In this document: positions 16,721 through 26,515 of the stretch, one piece after another
How the letters are laid out: each line of letters begins with the position of its first letter
Position numbering within the stretch: the first letter of the stretch is position 1
Origin: Paenibacillus sinopodophylli
Lineage (GTDB): Bacteria; Bacillota; Bacilli; Paenibacillales; Paenibacillaceae
Assembly (NCBI RefSeq): GCF_005930355.1
Contig: NZ_VDBO01000001.1
Location: 2,430,380-2,494,379 of the forward strand
Direction of reading: 5' to 3'
DNA length: 64,000 bases
The notes under the pieces: generated by a model
What the model was told of the DNA's origin: nothing
What the model saw: only the letters and a program-made list of their open reading frames with translations
The model's database searches: none
Made by a program: the position numbers and the translations under genes

Positions 16721-17971
16721 TCATTTTGGAGAAGACATGTTGTCCTTATTGAAATAATAACGACGGAAATTGCCTACATGGCTGAAAAAATACCTTGAAA
16801 CTCTTATAATCCGTTTCAAGTTCAAATCTTTTCTGTACCAAATGGATTTAAGCACTTTTCTCTGCTTATACAGTTTATTAATTTCATCAGATAAGGCTGG
16901 TTCCGTTACATATTTTCGCAGAACGACTTTAGGTACATTTGTCCAAAGAGCTGTTTTGTCGCTGTATACGCAGTCTTCATCTTTACCGTAAACGACATTA
17001 TCGATCAGCGTCGCGATCATATTAAGTCCCGCTGCCCGAACAAAAAAACTGCTTCTGCCAAGTCGCGGGTTAATTTCGAACATCATATACTTGCCTGTTC
17101 TGTGGTCGTACTTCATATCAATATTGGAAAAACCAACATATCCGATTTCTTCAAGAAATGTCTTCACCTTCTGATAGATGCCCTTATCCGAGCGACTAAT
17201 AATCGCAGCATAGTTGCCTAGTGTCTTAGGCGCATATTCCTCAAGCACGGGCTGACCGAGACACATCAGTTTTACAATTCCGTTGTCGTCGGAGTAGCTA
17301 TTGATGACTCGCATCGAGCTGTCTCCGCCAGGAATAAACTCTTGTATAATTAACTTTCCTGCATAATCAGAAAGATTCATGCTCCTGACCATCGTTAAAT
17401 ACTCGTCCTTCGTATCAAAGAAAAACACCTTTTTCTTGCCTTCAAAATGACAATGCAAATAGGCGTAGGCATTGCTGTTTTCCGGTTTTACGACGATTGG
17501 GAATTGGAATTCCATATGTTCCAATGCAATTTCGCGTTCATGCTGCTCGCATACAATCGTCTTCGGATAATCCAGTCCATGTTTTTCACATAGCTTATAA
17601 AACTTATCTTTCGTATCGAACGTATCAAGCAAGGCCTCAGAAATAAAATGATTCATGATAAGTCCTTTGAATTTGCTATAATGCCGCGACAGCATGGCCG
17701 CATAATAATCCGAGCAGGGAATGACGACTATTTTTTTGTTAGAAGCGCTATATTTCTCGAGTATGGATAGCAACGCATCTGGAAATATGTCCTCGCTGTC
17801 AAATCCATCGATTTGAATAAGATCAAACAATTTGCTGTTCATCGTTGGAATTAACAGCCGACTGCACACCAATAACGGCTTAATTTCGTATTTCTCATGG
17901 ATGAGTCTAACGTTTCCATAAGCATTTTCATCGCTTCCCAGAATAATCGGTAAAAAATCGTAACTACTCAT
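16721..17971 (-). CDS. ATP-grasp carboxylate-amine ligase-like protein
   Basis: 416 residues. The N-terminal part is a pre-ATP-grasp fold (LPIILGSDENAYGNVRLIHE), followed by an ATP-grasp domain with FPIVVKPENSNAYAY (lysine-containing) and the metal-binding MMFEINPRLGRSS. It resembles D-aspartate ligases and other carboxylate-amine ligases seen in Firmicutes cell-wall or natural-product pathways. No partner gene indicates the substrate. It is a single-gene unit with its own terminator. Confidence 0.85.
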   Translation of the reverse strand: MSSYDFLPIILGSDENAYGNVRLIHEKYEIKPLLVCSRLLIPTMNSKLFDLIQIDGFDSEDIFPDALLSILEKYSASNKKIVVIPCSDYYAAMLSRHYSKFKGLIMNHFISEALLDTFDTKDKFYKLCEKHGLDYPKTIVCEQHEREIALEHMEFQFPIVVKPENSNAYAYLHCHFEGKKKVFFFDTKDEYLTMVRSMNLSDYAGKLIIQEFIPGGDSSMRVINSYSDDNGIVKLMCLGQPVLEEYAPKTLGNYAAIISRSDKGIYQKVKTFLEEIGYVGFSNIDMKYDHRTGKYMMFEINPRLGRSSFFVRAAGLNMIATLIDNVVYGKDEDCVYSDKTALWTNVPKVVLRKYVTEPALSDEINKLYKQRKVLKSIWYRKDLNLKRIIRVSRYFFSHVGNFRRYYFNKDNMSSPK

Positions 17972-18176
17972 GTTGTCTCCTTTTTAACCTGTTCTACATT
18001 CATTCCTCTTATTATATCAAAAATACATACCTTTATTAATGAGAAATAGCATAGTTAACTTTCGCAAAAATTGGCGTCCTACATGAAAGGAATTCAGAAC
18101 ATCATAAAGAGACTTCAGCCCGTTATGAAGAAGTCTGTTAGCATGAAGTGGCAGCCCCTCTGCAATACCCTTTTGT

Positions 18177-18722
18177 TTATAAAAAGCTCAATAACGAGCC
18201 TATTGCAAAAATCACTGCAACAATGCAGAACACCCCTCCTATTGCTTTTAGTGTATTCGTATCCGACATTTTGAAAAATGACATTGTATAGTCACGGCAC
18301 ATGTAGCGCAGCAATAAAACATTCCATAAAACCTGAATCCCATTTTTAAAATAATGTCGGGTACCGTTTCCTGATACGGCATGCTGCTCTGTAATTCCTG
18401 GAATCGAAACGAGCATATTCAAATGGAGGGTCAAGTAATAAGCAAAATGAAAAACAGCTAACCACCAGCCCCATTTCTTTCCAATCAGCATACCTACACC
18501 GCCAGCTAGTCCAAGCAGACCTAAAAAACCAAAAACTGATTGAAAAATCAGGCTCGACACCCCGTGGAGCACCGAGCGTTCGTTTAGCATAATAACAGCG
18601 ATCGACTGCGTGATTAGCAATATGGTTCCGCTCACTATCATTAAAATTGCAATGATTTTAACGCCTAAAGGACGATCGTAATTGCCTTCCATTACTTCTT
18701 CAGTCATTGTTTTATAAGACAC
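18177..18722 (-). CDS. Hypothetical multi-pass membrane protein
   Basis: 181 residues from a GTG at 18722 that lies 9 nt after GGGAGG. Four hydrophobic helices are evident: IIAILMIVSGTILLITQSIAVIML, FGFLGLLGLAGGVGMLIG, WWLAVFHFAYYLTLHLNML and the C-terminal AIGGVFCIVAVIFAIGSLLSFL. No family motif is recognised. The neighbours give no functional hint. Confidence 0.72.
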   Translation of the reverse strand: MSYKTMTEEVMEGNYDRPLGVKIIAILMIVSGTILLITQSIAVIMLNERSVLHGVSSLIFQSVFGFLGLLGLAGGVGMLIGKKWGWWLAVFHFAYYLTLHLNMLVSIPGITEQHAVSGNGTRHYFKNGIQVLWNVLLLRYMCRDYTMSFFKMSDTNTLKAIGGVFCIVAVIFAIGSLLSFL

Positions 18723-18958
18723 TACAACTTTCCTCCCAAATAGCACTTTCGATTCTGGCTTACACTTGAACTTTTTAGGATGCATGACCCTCAATCCATT
18801 TACGAATCTTCATTTATTCAACACCTCAATCACGTATGCCAATCATACTCTCGCTATACAATATAACACGCATTCACTTCTCTGTAACTTTTTGGATAGA
18901 AACACGTCTAATAAAATAATCATACATGCTTTCCACTTAACAGGAGGTGCCTCAGGCT

Positions 18959-19351
18959 ATGAAGCTTTCACTATTATCTGTCCTGCTGTTTATCATGCTG
19001 ACAGCATGCTCGGGTACGGCTGAGTCTTCATATGATGAGAATGCGGGACATAAACCATCAACCATAAACACTGATTTCATTGTTCCCGCTCAAGCCGAGC
19101 CAGAGGAAACGGAGTTCGGAAATCCTCATATTTTGAAAGGGATGAAATATAATCTCAAAAACTTTGGAGGCATGCAGGGGCTATATTCGCCAATGTCTTA
19201 TTTCGAGGAGCTTGAGAAGCAAGGCTGGATGGAACAGAAGGAAGAGCGGATGGGACATGTTCATTTCTTCAAAAAAGAGAAAACCGTTATGATGGTCATT
19301 ATCAAAGAAGACTTCTTCCACGTTTATGAAATGAAAAAAACGACTCAATGA
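18959..19351 (+). CDS. Small lipoprotein
   Basis: 130 residues starting MKLSLLSVLLFIMLTAC; the lipobox LTAC places the lipidated cysteine at residue 17, so the protein should be membrane-anchored on the outer face. The start follows AGGAGGTG. The mature part has an acidic linker and a compact C-terminal segment (YFEELEKQGWMEQKEERMGHVHFFKKEKTVMMVII) that looks like a small alpha/beta domain. No family is recognised. Confidence 0.8.
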   Translation: MKLSLLSVLLFIMLTACSGTAESSYDENAGHKPSTINTDFIVPAQAEPEETEFGNPHILKGMKYNLKNFGGMQGLYSPMSYFEELEKQGWMEQKEERMGHVHFFKKEKTVMMVIIKEDFFHVYEMKKTTQ

Positions 19352-19366
19352 TAGCATCATCTTAAG

Positions 19367-19415
19367 CAAAGAGAGAGCTGCCGGCAGTCAACGACCGCAG
19401 GCAGCTCTCTCTTTG
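19367..19415. terminator. Bidirectional terminator
   Basis: AAAGAGAGAGCTGCC pairs with GGCAGCTCTCTCTTT around a loop. It lies between the convergent lipoprotein gene and the Gfo/Idh gene. Confidence 0.88.
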
Positions 19416-19432
19416 TTCATACAAACAAAACC

Positions 19433-20506
19433 TTACTCTACACGTACTGCATTGTGCTGGGCAAGCAGCGACAGCTCGGCCGCTTTGAACGTATGCGCCT
19501 GTGTCATCGCATTCTCTGTACCATTCAAGCAATCCAGAATGAGCTCTCCGAAATACGGGAATCCGACCTTGCCGCTTAGCTTCATATGCTGTTCGCCGTC
19601 AGCGTTCACCAGATAAAGCTGATCCCCCTCCGCTTCTCGCGCGATATCAATATACTTCCGCATCTCAATATAGCCTTCTGTTCCGAGAATAAGCATCCGC
19701 CCATCTCCCCATGTGCCTAGTCCATCCGGCGTTAACCAATCTACTCGAAAATAACCCGTAGCCCCGTTTTCGCCAACCACATTCATATCGCCGAAATCCT
19801 CCAGCTCCGGATAATCCTTATTCGCGTAGTTTGCCACCTTGCTGTTCACGACCGTAGCGTTCTGATTTCCTGTGAAGTAAAGAAACTGCTCAACTTGATG
19901 AGATCCGATATCACAAATAATGCCTCCATACTTTTCCTTCTCGAAAAACCACGCCGGTCGGGCTCCCGCATTCAAGCGATGCGGCCCGAGACCAAGTACC
20001 TGAACAACGCGTCCAATCGCGCCTTGCTCAATGAGTTGACCAGCATAGACAGCGCTCTCCACATGCAGCCGTTCACTGTAATAAACCGCATATTTCTTGC
20101 CTGTCTCCGTATAAGCCTTCCGCGCATTTGCGAGCTGTTCAAGCGTCGTAAACGGAGCTTTATCCGTGAAGTAATGCTTGCCGCTATGCATGACACGAAC
20201 ACCAAGCGGTCCACGCTCCGATGTAATGGCGGCAGCCGCTACCAACTGAACCTCCGGATCAGTGAGCACCTGCTCCTCCGACGCGGCAGCCTTGGTCTGC
20301 GGGTATTGGCTAATAAAGGCTTCCACCTTAGCTGGGTCAGGGTCGTACACCCATTTCAGGGAAGCTCCCGCTTCAATTAATCCGTTGCACATGCCATAAA
20401 TATGTCCATGGTCGAGGCTTACAGCGGCTATGATGAATTGTCCGTCCTCAACGACCTTATTCGGCTTTCCTTTTGGAGCGTATTTCATACCATCTGCTTT
20501 GCTCAT
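19433..20506 (-). CDS. Gfo/Idh/MocA-family oxidoreductase, atypical N-terminus
   Basis: 357 residues. The N-terminal fold lacks the usual GxGxxG and has VSLDHGHIYGMCNGL instead; a TDKAPFTT block stands where EKP is expected, then GGIICDIGSHQVEQFLYF. This suggests a subfamily with altered cofactor or catalytic site. Its start overlaps the stop of the upstream Gfo/Idh gene by 4 nt (ATGA), so translation is coupled. Function within the sugar locus is unknown. Confidence 0.88.
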   Translation of the reverse strand: MSKADGMKYAPKGKPNKVVEDGQFIIAAVSLDHGHIYGMCNGLIEAGASLKWVYDPDPAKVEAFISQYPQTKAAASEEQVLTDPEVQLVAAAAITSERGPLGVRVMHSGKHYFTDKAPFTTLEQLANARKAYTETGKKYAVYYSERLHVESAVYAGQLIEQGAIGRVVQVLGLGPHRLNAGARPAWFFEKEKYGGIICDIGSHQVEQFLYFTGNQNATVVNSKVANYANKDYPELEDFGDMNVVGENGATGYFRVDWLTPDGLGTWGDGRMLILGTEGYIEMRKYIDIAREAEGDQLYLVNADGEQHMKLSGKVGFPYFGELILDCLNGTENAMTQAHTFKAAELSLLAQHNAVRVE

Positions 20507-21639
20507 TTGCTTACTGCCTCCTTCTGGAACGATGAGTGCAAGATTCGATCTTGAAGATGCTGATGGAATAGCTCCTCATCTATAGGAAGGTCAACCCAAT
20601 TATCCGTCCATGTTGAGAGCAGCATGGCATTCGAGAGCATCAGCCCTTTAATCCCTTCTTCTCCTGGTGCGATGAGCGGCTCATCGAATAGAATCGCATT
20701 CACAAAGTTTTGAGTGATGCCTTTATGGTCTGGATAGCTGCCTTCCACAGGAACCTCACACTTCCAGCATTCCGGCTGACCGAAACTGCCTGTATACGTG
20801 CGATTGAATTCAGACTCTGAGACGCGTAGACGCCAGAACGTCAACTCATTGTTTTCGATTACGATTTTGCCCCGGTCTCCGCTAATTTCAAGACGGTTCG
20901 TACCCGGTGCTTCGCCAGTCGTCGTCACGAATACACCTGTTGCTCCATTCTCATACTCTACAAATGCTGTGACGTCATCCTCAACCTCGATATTCCGGTG
21001 CTTGCCGAAATAGCAAAATGCCCGAACGCGCTTAGGCATCATACTGATCGTCCACTGCCAGAGATCAAGCTGATGCGGATCTTGATTGAGCAGCACGCCT
21101 CCCCCTTCTCCCGCCCATGTTGCACGCCACGTGCCTGAATCATAATAACTTTGAGAGCGGTACCAATTTGTAATAATCCAGTTTGTCCTCTTAATCTCGC
21201 CGAGCTCTCCGGCATCAATCATATCTTTAAGCTTCACATATAATGGATTCGTCCGTTGGTTGTACATCATGCTGAACTTCACATTCGCTTTGCTTCCCGC
21301 TTCATTCATCTCACGAACCTGTTTCGTGTACACGCCAGCCGGTTTCTCACACAGCACATGCAGTCTGCGTTCGAAGCAAGCGATTGCAAGCTCTGGATGC
21401 GAGAAATGAGGAGTGGCGATAAGGACAGCATCCACTAGTCCGGAATCCATCAGCTCGAGCGGATCTACAAACAAGCCGACCTCATTGCCAAGCTTTTCTC
21501 TTGCCCACTGAAGATTCGCTTCAATTGTGTCACTGACAGCTGTTACCTCTACTCCGCTTACTTCACCATTGCTCAAATAATTAATATGCCCTTTCCCCAT
21601 ATTCCCAAGCCCAATAATTCCCAAACGAACGATCTGCAT
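20503..21639 (-). CDS. Gfo/Idh/MocA-family oxidoreductase
   Basis: 378 residues. Canonical Rossmann motif GIIGLGNMGKGH at residues 8-19, ATPHFSHPELA and CEKPAGVYT. The middle block GGVLLNQDPHQLDLWQW carries the family catalytic-like His. First gene of a two-gene unit with the atypical paralogue; divergent from an AraC regulator that starts 174 nt away. Likely a dehydrogenase of a sugar or cyclitol. Confidence 0.92.
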   Translation of the reverse strand: MQIVRLGIIGLGNMGKGHINYLSNGEVSGVEVTAVSDTIEANLQWAREKLGNEVGLFVDPLELMDSGLVDAVLIATPHFSHPELAIACFERRLHVLCEKPAGVYTKQVREMNEAGSKANVKFSMMYNQRTNPLYVKLKDMIDAGELGEIKRTNWIITNWYRSQSYYDSGTWRATWAGEGGGVLLNQDPHQLDLWQWTISMMPKRVRAFCYFGKHRNIEVEDDVTAFVEYENGATGVFVTTTGEAPGTNRLEISGDRGKIVIENNELTFWRLRVSESEFNRTYTGSFGQPECWKCEVPVEGSYPDHKGITQNFVNAILFDEPLIAPGEEGIKGLMLSNAMLLSTWTDNWVDLPIDEELFHQHLQDRILHSSFQKEAVSK

Positions 21640-21812
21640 CCGAATACCGCCCCTTTATTATGAAGTAAAATGGTTTGCTTAAATTGCTTTCATTTGCTTG
21701 CCTTTATGGTATCACTTTGCAGTCATGCCGACTTCATTCGCATTATCCTGTTTACTCTTTTATTTAACTCTGGTTGGTGTATAATGAGGATATTTATGAG
21801 GGGAGTGACAGG

Positions 21813-22667
21813 ATGAGCACACAGTTCCGCATTAGCGCACCATTCACGATGGGCACCACCTCTGATTTTAATATGCAAGGCACCTATCATACTCATTTTC
21901 ATTATGAAGTATATTATTTCCATAGCGGCAAAGTGAACTATCTAATCAATGACCGCATCTATGTGCTTGAGCCAGGGGATCTTCTGCTTATGCATGGTAT
22001 GACGCTGCACCGAGCACATGTTGATCCTGAAGTGCAATACCATCGCTCCACGCTGCATTTTGATCCCTTTTACTTCGAGCAATTCATCCAGCCTTCATTT
22101 GCAACAGATCTGCTAGAACCATTCCGCAAGCTGCAAAATGTGAGGCTTCAACTGCGTGGCTACGAGAAAGCGGAGGTTGAAGCTGTCCTCCAGCGGCTGG
22201 AGCAGCATTATGGTAAGCAGGATTCGTTCTCTTACCAGCGCTTTCAAGCGCAATTACTCGATTTTCTTATTTTAATCAATCAGCTATGCGAGAAGCCCTT
22301 GAAGGAAAAGCCTGTCTTCCCTTCTTCCAAAGAGCAGCATGTCCAATCGATTATTTCTTATCTTGATCATCATTTCAATGAAGATATAAGCTTAGAGAGC
22401 ATTCAATCCGAGCTTCATCTCAGCAAGTTTTATTTGGCAAAAACCTTCAAAGAGGTTACCGGTATTACAATTTTCCAATTTCTAATGCAGCGCAGAATTA
22501 ACCAGTCCAAAATTGAATTAATCGACGGCAATCAGCCTATTACCGAAGTTGGATATGAGGTTGGCTTCAAGCATCCCTCACATTTCAGCCGTGCATTCAA
22601 GCTTCATACAGGTTTTACACCTGAGCAATATCGCAAGCAGAATCAACTTCATCCCACGCATTCCTAA
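21813..22667 (+). CDS. AraC-family transcriptional regulator
   Basis: 284 residues from the ATG at 21813, preceded by GGGGAG; an upstream in-frame start has no site. It has an N-terminal cupin domain (HTHFHYEVYYFHSGK) and a C-terminal double helix-turn-helix (LHLSKFYLAKTFKEVTG, YEVGFKHPSHFSRAFKLHTG). It is divergent from the two Gfo/Idh genes and probably controls them. TATAAT at 21780-21785 is a candidate -10. Confidence 0.92.
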   Translation: MSTQFRISAPFTMGTTSDFNMQGTYHTHFHYEVYYFHSGKVNYLINDRIYVLEPGDLLLMHGMTLHRAHVDPEVQYHRSTLHFDPFYFEQFIQPSFATDLLEPFRKLQNVRLQLRGYEKAEVEAVLQRLEQHYGKQDSFSYQRFQAQLLDFLILINQLCEKPLKEKPVFPSSKEQHVQSIISYLDHHFNEDISLESIQSELHLSKFYLAKTFKEVTGITIFQFLMQRRINQSKIELIDGNQPITEVGYEVGFKHPSHFSRAFKLHTGFTPEQYRKQNQLHPTHS

Positions 22668-22700
22668 TAAGCTTCAATCCGATTTACAGGGTTGAAGCAG

Positions 22701-22746
22701 TTGACCTATTTAGTTGTTACGATTATTATTGTTATAACAACTAAAT
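22701..22746 (+). promoter_or_regulatory. MarR promoter and operator
   Basis: TTGACC (22701-22706), a 17-nt spacer and TATTAT (22724-22729) form a promoter. The inverted arms ATTTAGTTGTTA (22708-22719) and TAACAACTAAAT (22735-22746) flank the -10, as expected for a self-regulating MarR repressor. Confidence 0.85.
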
Positions 22747-22766
22747 AAATGAAGCAGGTGAAAGCT

Positions 22767-23192
22767 TTGAAAATCAAACAATCAGTAGGCTATATCATAA
22801 GCAATACAGGGCGCCGCTTAAACCAGCGTCTGCAGCAGCTATTCCAAGAATATGACGTCACGCCTGAACAATGGTCTCTCTTGATGTGCCTAGACGAGCA
22901 GGATGCGATTACGCATAAAGACTTAGCTCAGCGCACAGACAAAGATCCCGCCAATATTACCCGCTTGGTCGATCAGCTTGAGCGTAAAGCTTTGGTTAAG
23001 CGTAAAGCGAATCCGAACGACCGTCGCTCACAACTGCTCTACATCACCGAGAATGGCACAATCTGTGCACAAGCTCTCGCACCTATCGAGGAGAAATACG
23101 TTCAGCAGATGCTGACAGACATAACGCCTGACGAAATTAACGCATTCATGAGATTTATGGCCAAAATTAATCAAAATGCCGGTACGCAATAG
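22767..23192 (+). CDS. MarR-family transcriptional regulator
   Basis: 141 residues from a TTG at 22767 preceded by CAGGTG; the ATG at 22749 is too close to the operator to have a leader. It has a winged helix-turn-helix with TPEQWSLLMCLDEQ, DLAQRTDKDPANITRLVDQLERKALVKRK and the wing NPNDRRSQLLYIT. The palindromic operator across its promoter indicates autorepression. The MFS transporter 53 nt downstream is the obvious target, probably a ligand- or drug-responsive efflux switch. Confidence 0.92.
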   Translation: MKIKQSVGYIISNTGRRLNQRLQQLFQEYDVTPEQWSLLMCLDEQDAITHKDLAQRTDKDPANITRLVDQLERKALVKRKANPNDRRSQLLYITENGTICAQALAPIEEKYVQQMLTDITPDEINAFMRFMAKINQNAGTQ

Positions 23193-23245
23193 GGCATTCT
23201 ATATTGTTATTTGTACAGGATCAGCATCTGAGAGGGGAACTACCA

Positions 23246-24460
23246 TTGCATACGAACAAATTATGGAGCGCCGACTTCATCAAACTATGTTTAAGCAGCT
23301 TCTTTTTGTTTTTTTCATTCTACACGCTGGCAACAGCACTTTCCGTATATGTAACTAACGGTCTTGGAGGCACGGATACACAAGCAGGTTTATCCATGAC
23401 GGTATTCGTTCTGGCTTCTGTTCTGCTAAGACCATTCGCCAGTCAATTGATGACTAGATATGGCGAGCGTAAAATCGTTATCATCTCCTTAATGCTTTTC
23501 CTCTTATTTTCTATCGCTTACTTAGGCGTTTTTGGCTATGCTATGCTGCTGCTCGTTCGTTTTTTCCACGGCGGAACGTTCGCAATCGCAACCACATCAA
23601 CAAACACAGCAGCAATTCATATTATTCCAGAACGACGTAAAGGCGAGGGTATCAGCTATTTCAGCCTATTCATGAGCCTAGCGATGGTCATCGGACCGTT
23701 CGCAGGTCTGACGATTACGTCACATGGCGGCTTTACCGCGATGTTCATTTTGTGTGCAGTATGCGCGCTGCTTTCATTTGTGCTTGGAGCAGCAACAAAA
23801 CGTCAAGTAAACGTTGCGAATTCCGTTAATGCTCATACCAATCAACCCCCTGTTAGAGAGAAGAGCAAGCTGCAATGGCATAAACTAGTTGAACGCAAAG
23901 CACTTCCCATCGCCCTTAGCGGTTTCGTCGTCGCGTTTGCTTATAGCGGGCTAGTGACCTTTATGTCCGTCTATACGCATGAACAAGCGCTTGATTCCTA
24001 TGGAAGTTATTTTTTTGTATGCTTCGGCATTATGATCGTTTTGCCTCGTCCGATTATTGGGAAATTGCTGGACCGCGTAGGCGAGCATATTATTGTTTAT
24101 CCGAGCATTGCTATCTTTGCGATTGGCATGCTGCTGCTCAGTCAAGCTAGTTCTCCTTCGCTTCTGCTACTATCAGGCGGCGTTATCGGGCTTGGTTACG
24201 GGGCTTTGCTTCCTTGTTTCCAAACCATTGCTGTGCTTGCAGCGCCAGCCCATAGCAGAGGGCTCGCTACCGCTACATTTTATTTGCTGTTTGACCTAGG
24301 CTATGGAATTGGCTCCTATTCGCTTGGCTCACTTGCCTCCGGCTTTGGCTACAGAACTATGTATATGGTTTGCTCGGTTATTATCGCCTTTTCATCTGTT
24401 ATCTATTTCATTCTGCACCATCATCGCAAGCAGATGAAGGCGAATGTGGGACATGTATAA
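23246..24460 (+). CDS. MFS transporter
   Basis: 404 residues from a TTG at 23246 after GAGAGGGG. Twelve hydrophobic segments are expected along the protein; the cytoplasmic loop after TM2 has RYGERKIVI and the mid-protein loop is hydrophilic (RQVNVANSVNAHTNQPPVREKSK). It follows a MarR regulator in the same direction, as in many drug-efflux cassettes. The substrate is unknown. Confidence 0.88.
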   Translation: MHTNKLWSADFIKLCLSSFFLFFSFYTLATALSVYVTNGLGGTDTQAGLSMTVFVLASVLLRPFASQLMTRYGERKIVIISLMLFLLFSIAYLGVFGYAMLLLVRFFHGGTFAIATTSTNTAAIHIIPERRKGEGISYFSLFMSLAMVIGPFAGLTITSHGGFTAMFILCAVCALLSFVLGAATKRQVNVANSVNAHTNQPPVREKSKLQWHKLVERKALPIALSGFVVAFAYSGLVTFMSVYTHEQALDSYGSYFFVCFGIMIVLPRPIIGKLLDRVGEHIIVYPSIAIFAIGMLLLSQASSPSLLLLSGGVIGLGYGALLPCFQTIAVLAAPAHSRGLATATFYLLFDLGYGIGSYSLGSLASGFGYRTMYMVCSVIIAFSSVIYFILHHHRKQMKANVGHV

Positions 24461-24481
24461 AGAACCTCTAGCACCTAACAT

Positions 24482-26308
24482 TCAGCTGGCCTCTTGAACA
24501 GGCAGCACGATCTCAACGAGTGTTCCTTCATTAATAACACTGCTGAGCCTAAGCGTACCTTTATGCGCTTCAATAATGCGCGTGCTGATCATGATCCCGA
24601 GGCCTGTCCCTTTTTCCTTTGTCGTTACAAAGGGCTCGCCAATCTTTTTGATCAATTCCTCAGGAATACCAGGGCCGCCGTCTTGTATCCTTATCAATAC
24701 TTTGCCGTCATCTCTCGAGCTAACGGATAGATGAACGACCCCGCCATGAGGCATCGCCTCAATCGCATTTTTGATAATGTTGAGGAACACCTGCTTCAAC
24801 TGATCCGAATTTCCGTATACCGTGGGTACGGTTTGATCTAAGCATACATGAAGCTCCACATTCAGTAGAATAGCCTGGGTTTCCAGAATAGACAGCACAC
24901 TTTGCAGAATAGGCTCAAGCGGCGCAGCTTGAAACTGGGTAAAATGCGGCTTAGCGAGTGTCATAAACTCATTTACGATTAATGTAATGCGATCAATTTC
25001 ATTCGACATAATCGTAAAATAATGCGGCTGCTCCGGATATCTCGCGCTCAGAAGCTGCGTAAATCCTTTCAGCGCCGTTAAAGGATTGCGAATCTCATGC
25101 GCTACCCCCGCTGCTAGCTGGCCGATCGCCGATAGCTTTTCTGAGCGAATTAACACCTCCTCCGAGCGCTTGCGGTCAGTTAAATCGCGGATTACGCTCA
25201 GAATTACGTCTTTGCCCATATAATTGCATATTCGAATACTCGATAGCTCAACATCCATACTGCGTCCATCCGGACAAATAAAAATGCGTTCTTGGAATGG
25301 TGTCGGTTCATCCGAGGACATGATTTCTTGTGACGTGTCTGCGACCAATTCATGTTGACTCGGATGGATAAAACCGAATATGCTTTTGCCAATAATCTCG
25401 CATTCCTCTTCCAAACCAATAAGCTGCATCGCGAGCTTGTTCGCATAAAGAATCACACCTTGATCACTCAGCACGATGGGCTCAGGAACAAATTTAATCA
25501 TTTTTTGATACAGCATGGCGCTGTCCTTCAGCAGCTTTTCCTTCTCTCGTTTGAACGTTACATCTTGTACGGTACCGAGCAATGAAGGCTCTCCATCCAA
25601 CATAATAACTGAGCTGTTTCCTTCTAGAAAAATAATGCTTCCGTCTTTTTTCATGCCGCTCAATTTTATCGGGAACTGGGTTAGCCCATTAACCATCCCC
25701 TGCAGTACCTCCTTCTGAATACGGTCAAGCTCTTCCTTCGGTATAAACCGATCGGGTGATATAGCGGACAGATCTTCTCTTGAATAGCCGAATAGCTCTG
25801 CCAAATAGGGATTAGCATAGATGAGCTTATATTTTTGCCCGACGAAGACGCCCGCCACAACGTTTTCCATCAAACTCTTATATAGATAATCCTTCTCGAA
25901 TAAGGACTCTTCCATGCGAATTCGATTGGAGATATCACGAATGATAAGCTGAACGGCAGGCTTGCCGGCATAAGTCACTTTAGTTGCCCTAAGCTCCGCT
26001 TCGAACACTTCACGGTTGAACCTAAGCAGCTTGTAATTCATGAATACTGCTGGGTTCGGCTCACGGGTCAGATATTGCATATTTGCAGCAAACGCCTCCC
26101 AATAATCGGGATGAATGAAGCATTTGATCGGAAGTCCTACAATCTCATCAATCCGATCTGATCTGACTGTGCTTAATAACGAACGATTAACGAAAACAAT
26201 ACAGTCCTCGCAATAAATAACGATACCATCCGGCATCATGTGGACTAGATTATGGTATCTTTCTTCGCTTTCTCGCAACTGCTTGCTCAATTGAATGCTC
26301 TTCATCAT
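24482..26308 (-). CDS. PAS-domain sensor histidine kinase (sporulation-kinase type)
   Basis: 608 residues with no membrane segment. Three PAS domains lie at about 8-120, 140-255 and 262-385, followed by HisKA with AAGVAHEIRNPLTALKGF (phospho-His) near residue 400 and a HATPase domain with FLNIIKNAIEAM (N box), QDGGPGIPEE (G1) and GTGLGI (G2). No response regulator is adjacent. Soluble orphan PAS kinases of this kind in Bacillaceae feed the Spo0F phosphorelay; that role is inferred. Confidence 0.9.
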   Translation of the reverse strand: MMKSIQLSKQLRESEERYHNLVHMMPDGIVIYCEDCIVFVNRSLLSTVRSDRIDEIVGLPIKCFIHPDYWEAFAANMQYLTREPNPAVFMNYKLLRFNREVFEAELRATKVTYAGKPAVQLIIRDISNRIRMEESLFEKDYLYKSLMENVVAGVFVGQKYKLIYANPYLAELFGYSREDLSAISPDRFIPKEELDRIQKEVLQGMVNGLTQFPIKLSGMKKDGSIIFLEGNSSVIMLDGEPSLLGTVQDVTFKREKEKLLKDSAMLYQKMIKFVPEPIVLSDQGVILYANKLAMQLIGLEEECEIIGKSIFGFIHPSQHELVADTSQEIMSSDEPTPFQERIFICPDGRSMDVELSSIRICNYMGKDVILSVIRDLTDRKRSEEVLIRSEKLSAIGQLAAGVAHEIRNPLTALKGFTQLLSARYPEQPHYFTIMSNEIDRITLIVNEFMTLAKPHFTQFQAAPLEPILQSVLSILETQAILLNVELHVCLDQTVPTVYGNSDQLKQVFLNIIKNAIEAMPHGGVVHLSVSSRDDGKVLIRIQDGGPGIPEELIKKIGEPFVTTKEKGTGLGIMISTRIIEAHKGTLRLSSVINEGTLVEIVLPVQEAS

Positions 26309-26445
26309 CCATCTAAACCACCTTATCTGCCAAATAACTTTACTTTACTAGTTACTTTCAACATTTCCCTGCTTCTTCCTGCTCTACATTAAAATATAAA
26401 ATAAAAAAGGTTTTCCACCAGCTATTTATGAGGCGCATCGCTAAT

Positions 26446-26500
26446 ACAAAAAAAGAGACTGACCATAAAGTAGAATGATCTACTTTTTGGACAGTCTCTA
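26446..26500 (-). terminator. Terminator after odhB
   Basis: AGAGACTG pairs with CAGTCTCT with an inner stem AAAGTAGA/TCTACTTT, followed on the minus strand by a run of seven T. Confidence 0.92.
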
Positions 26501-26515
26501 AATACTTCTTGATGA

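Noticed and set aside
18071..18274. Plus-strand 67-codon frame
   Set aside because: It overlaps the end of the membrane protein gene on the other strand and has no ribosome site.
16721..19351. Natural-product cluster around the ATP-grasp gene
   Set aside because: Neighbours are a membrane protein and a lipoprotein without biosynthetic signatures, and each unit has its own regulation or terminator.
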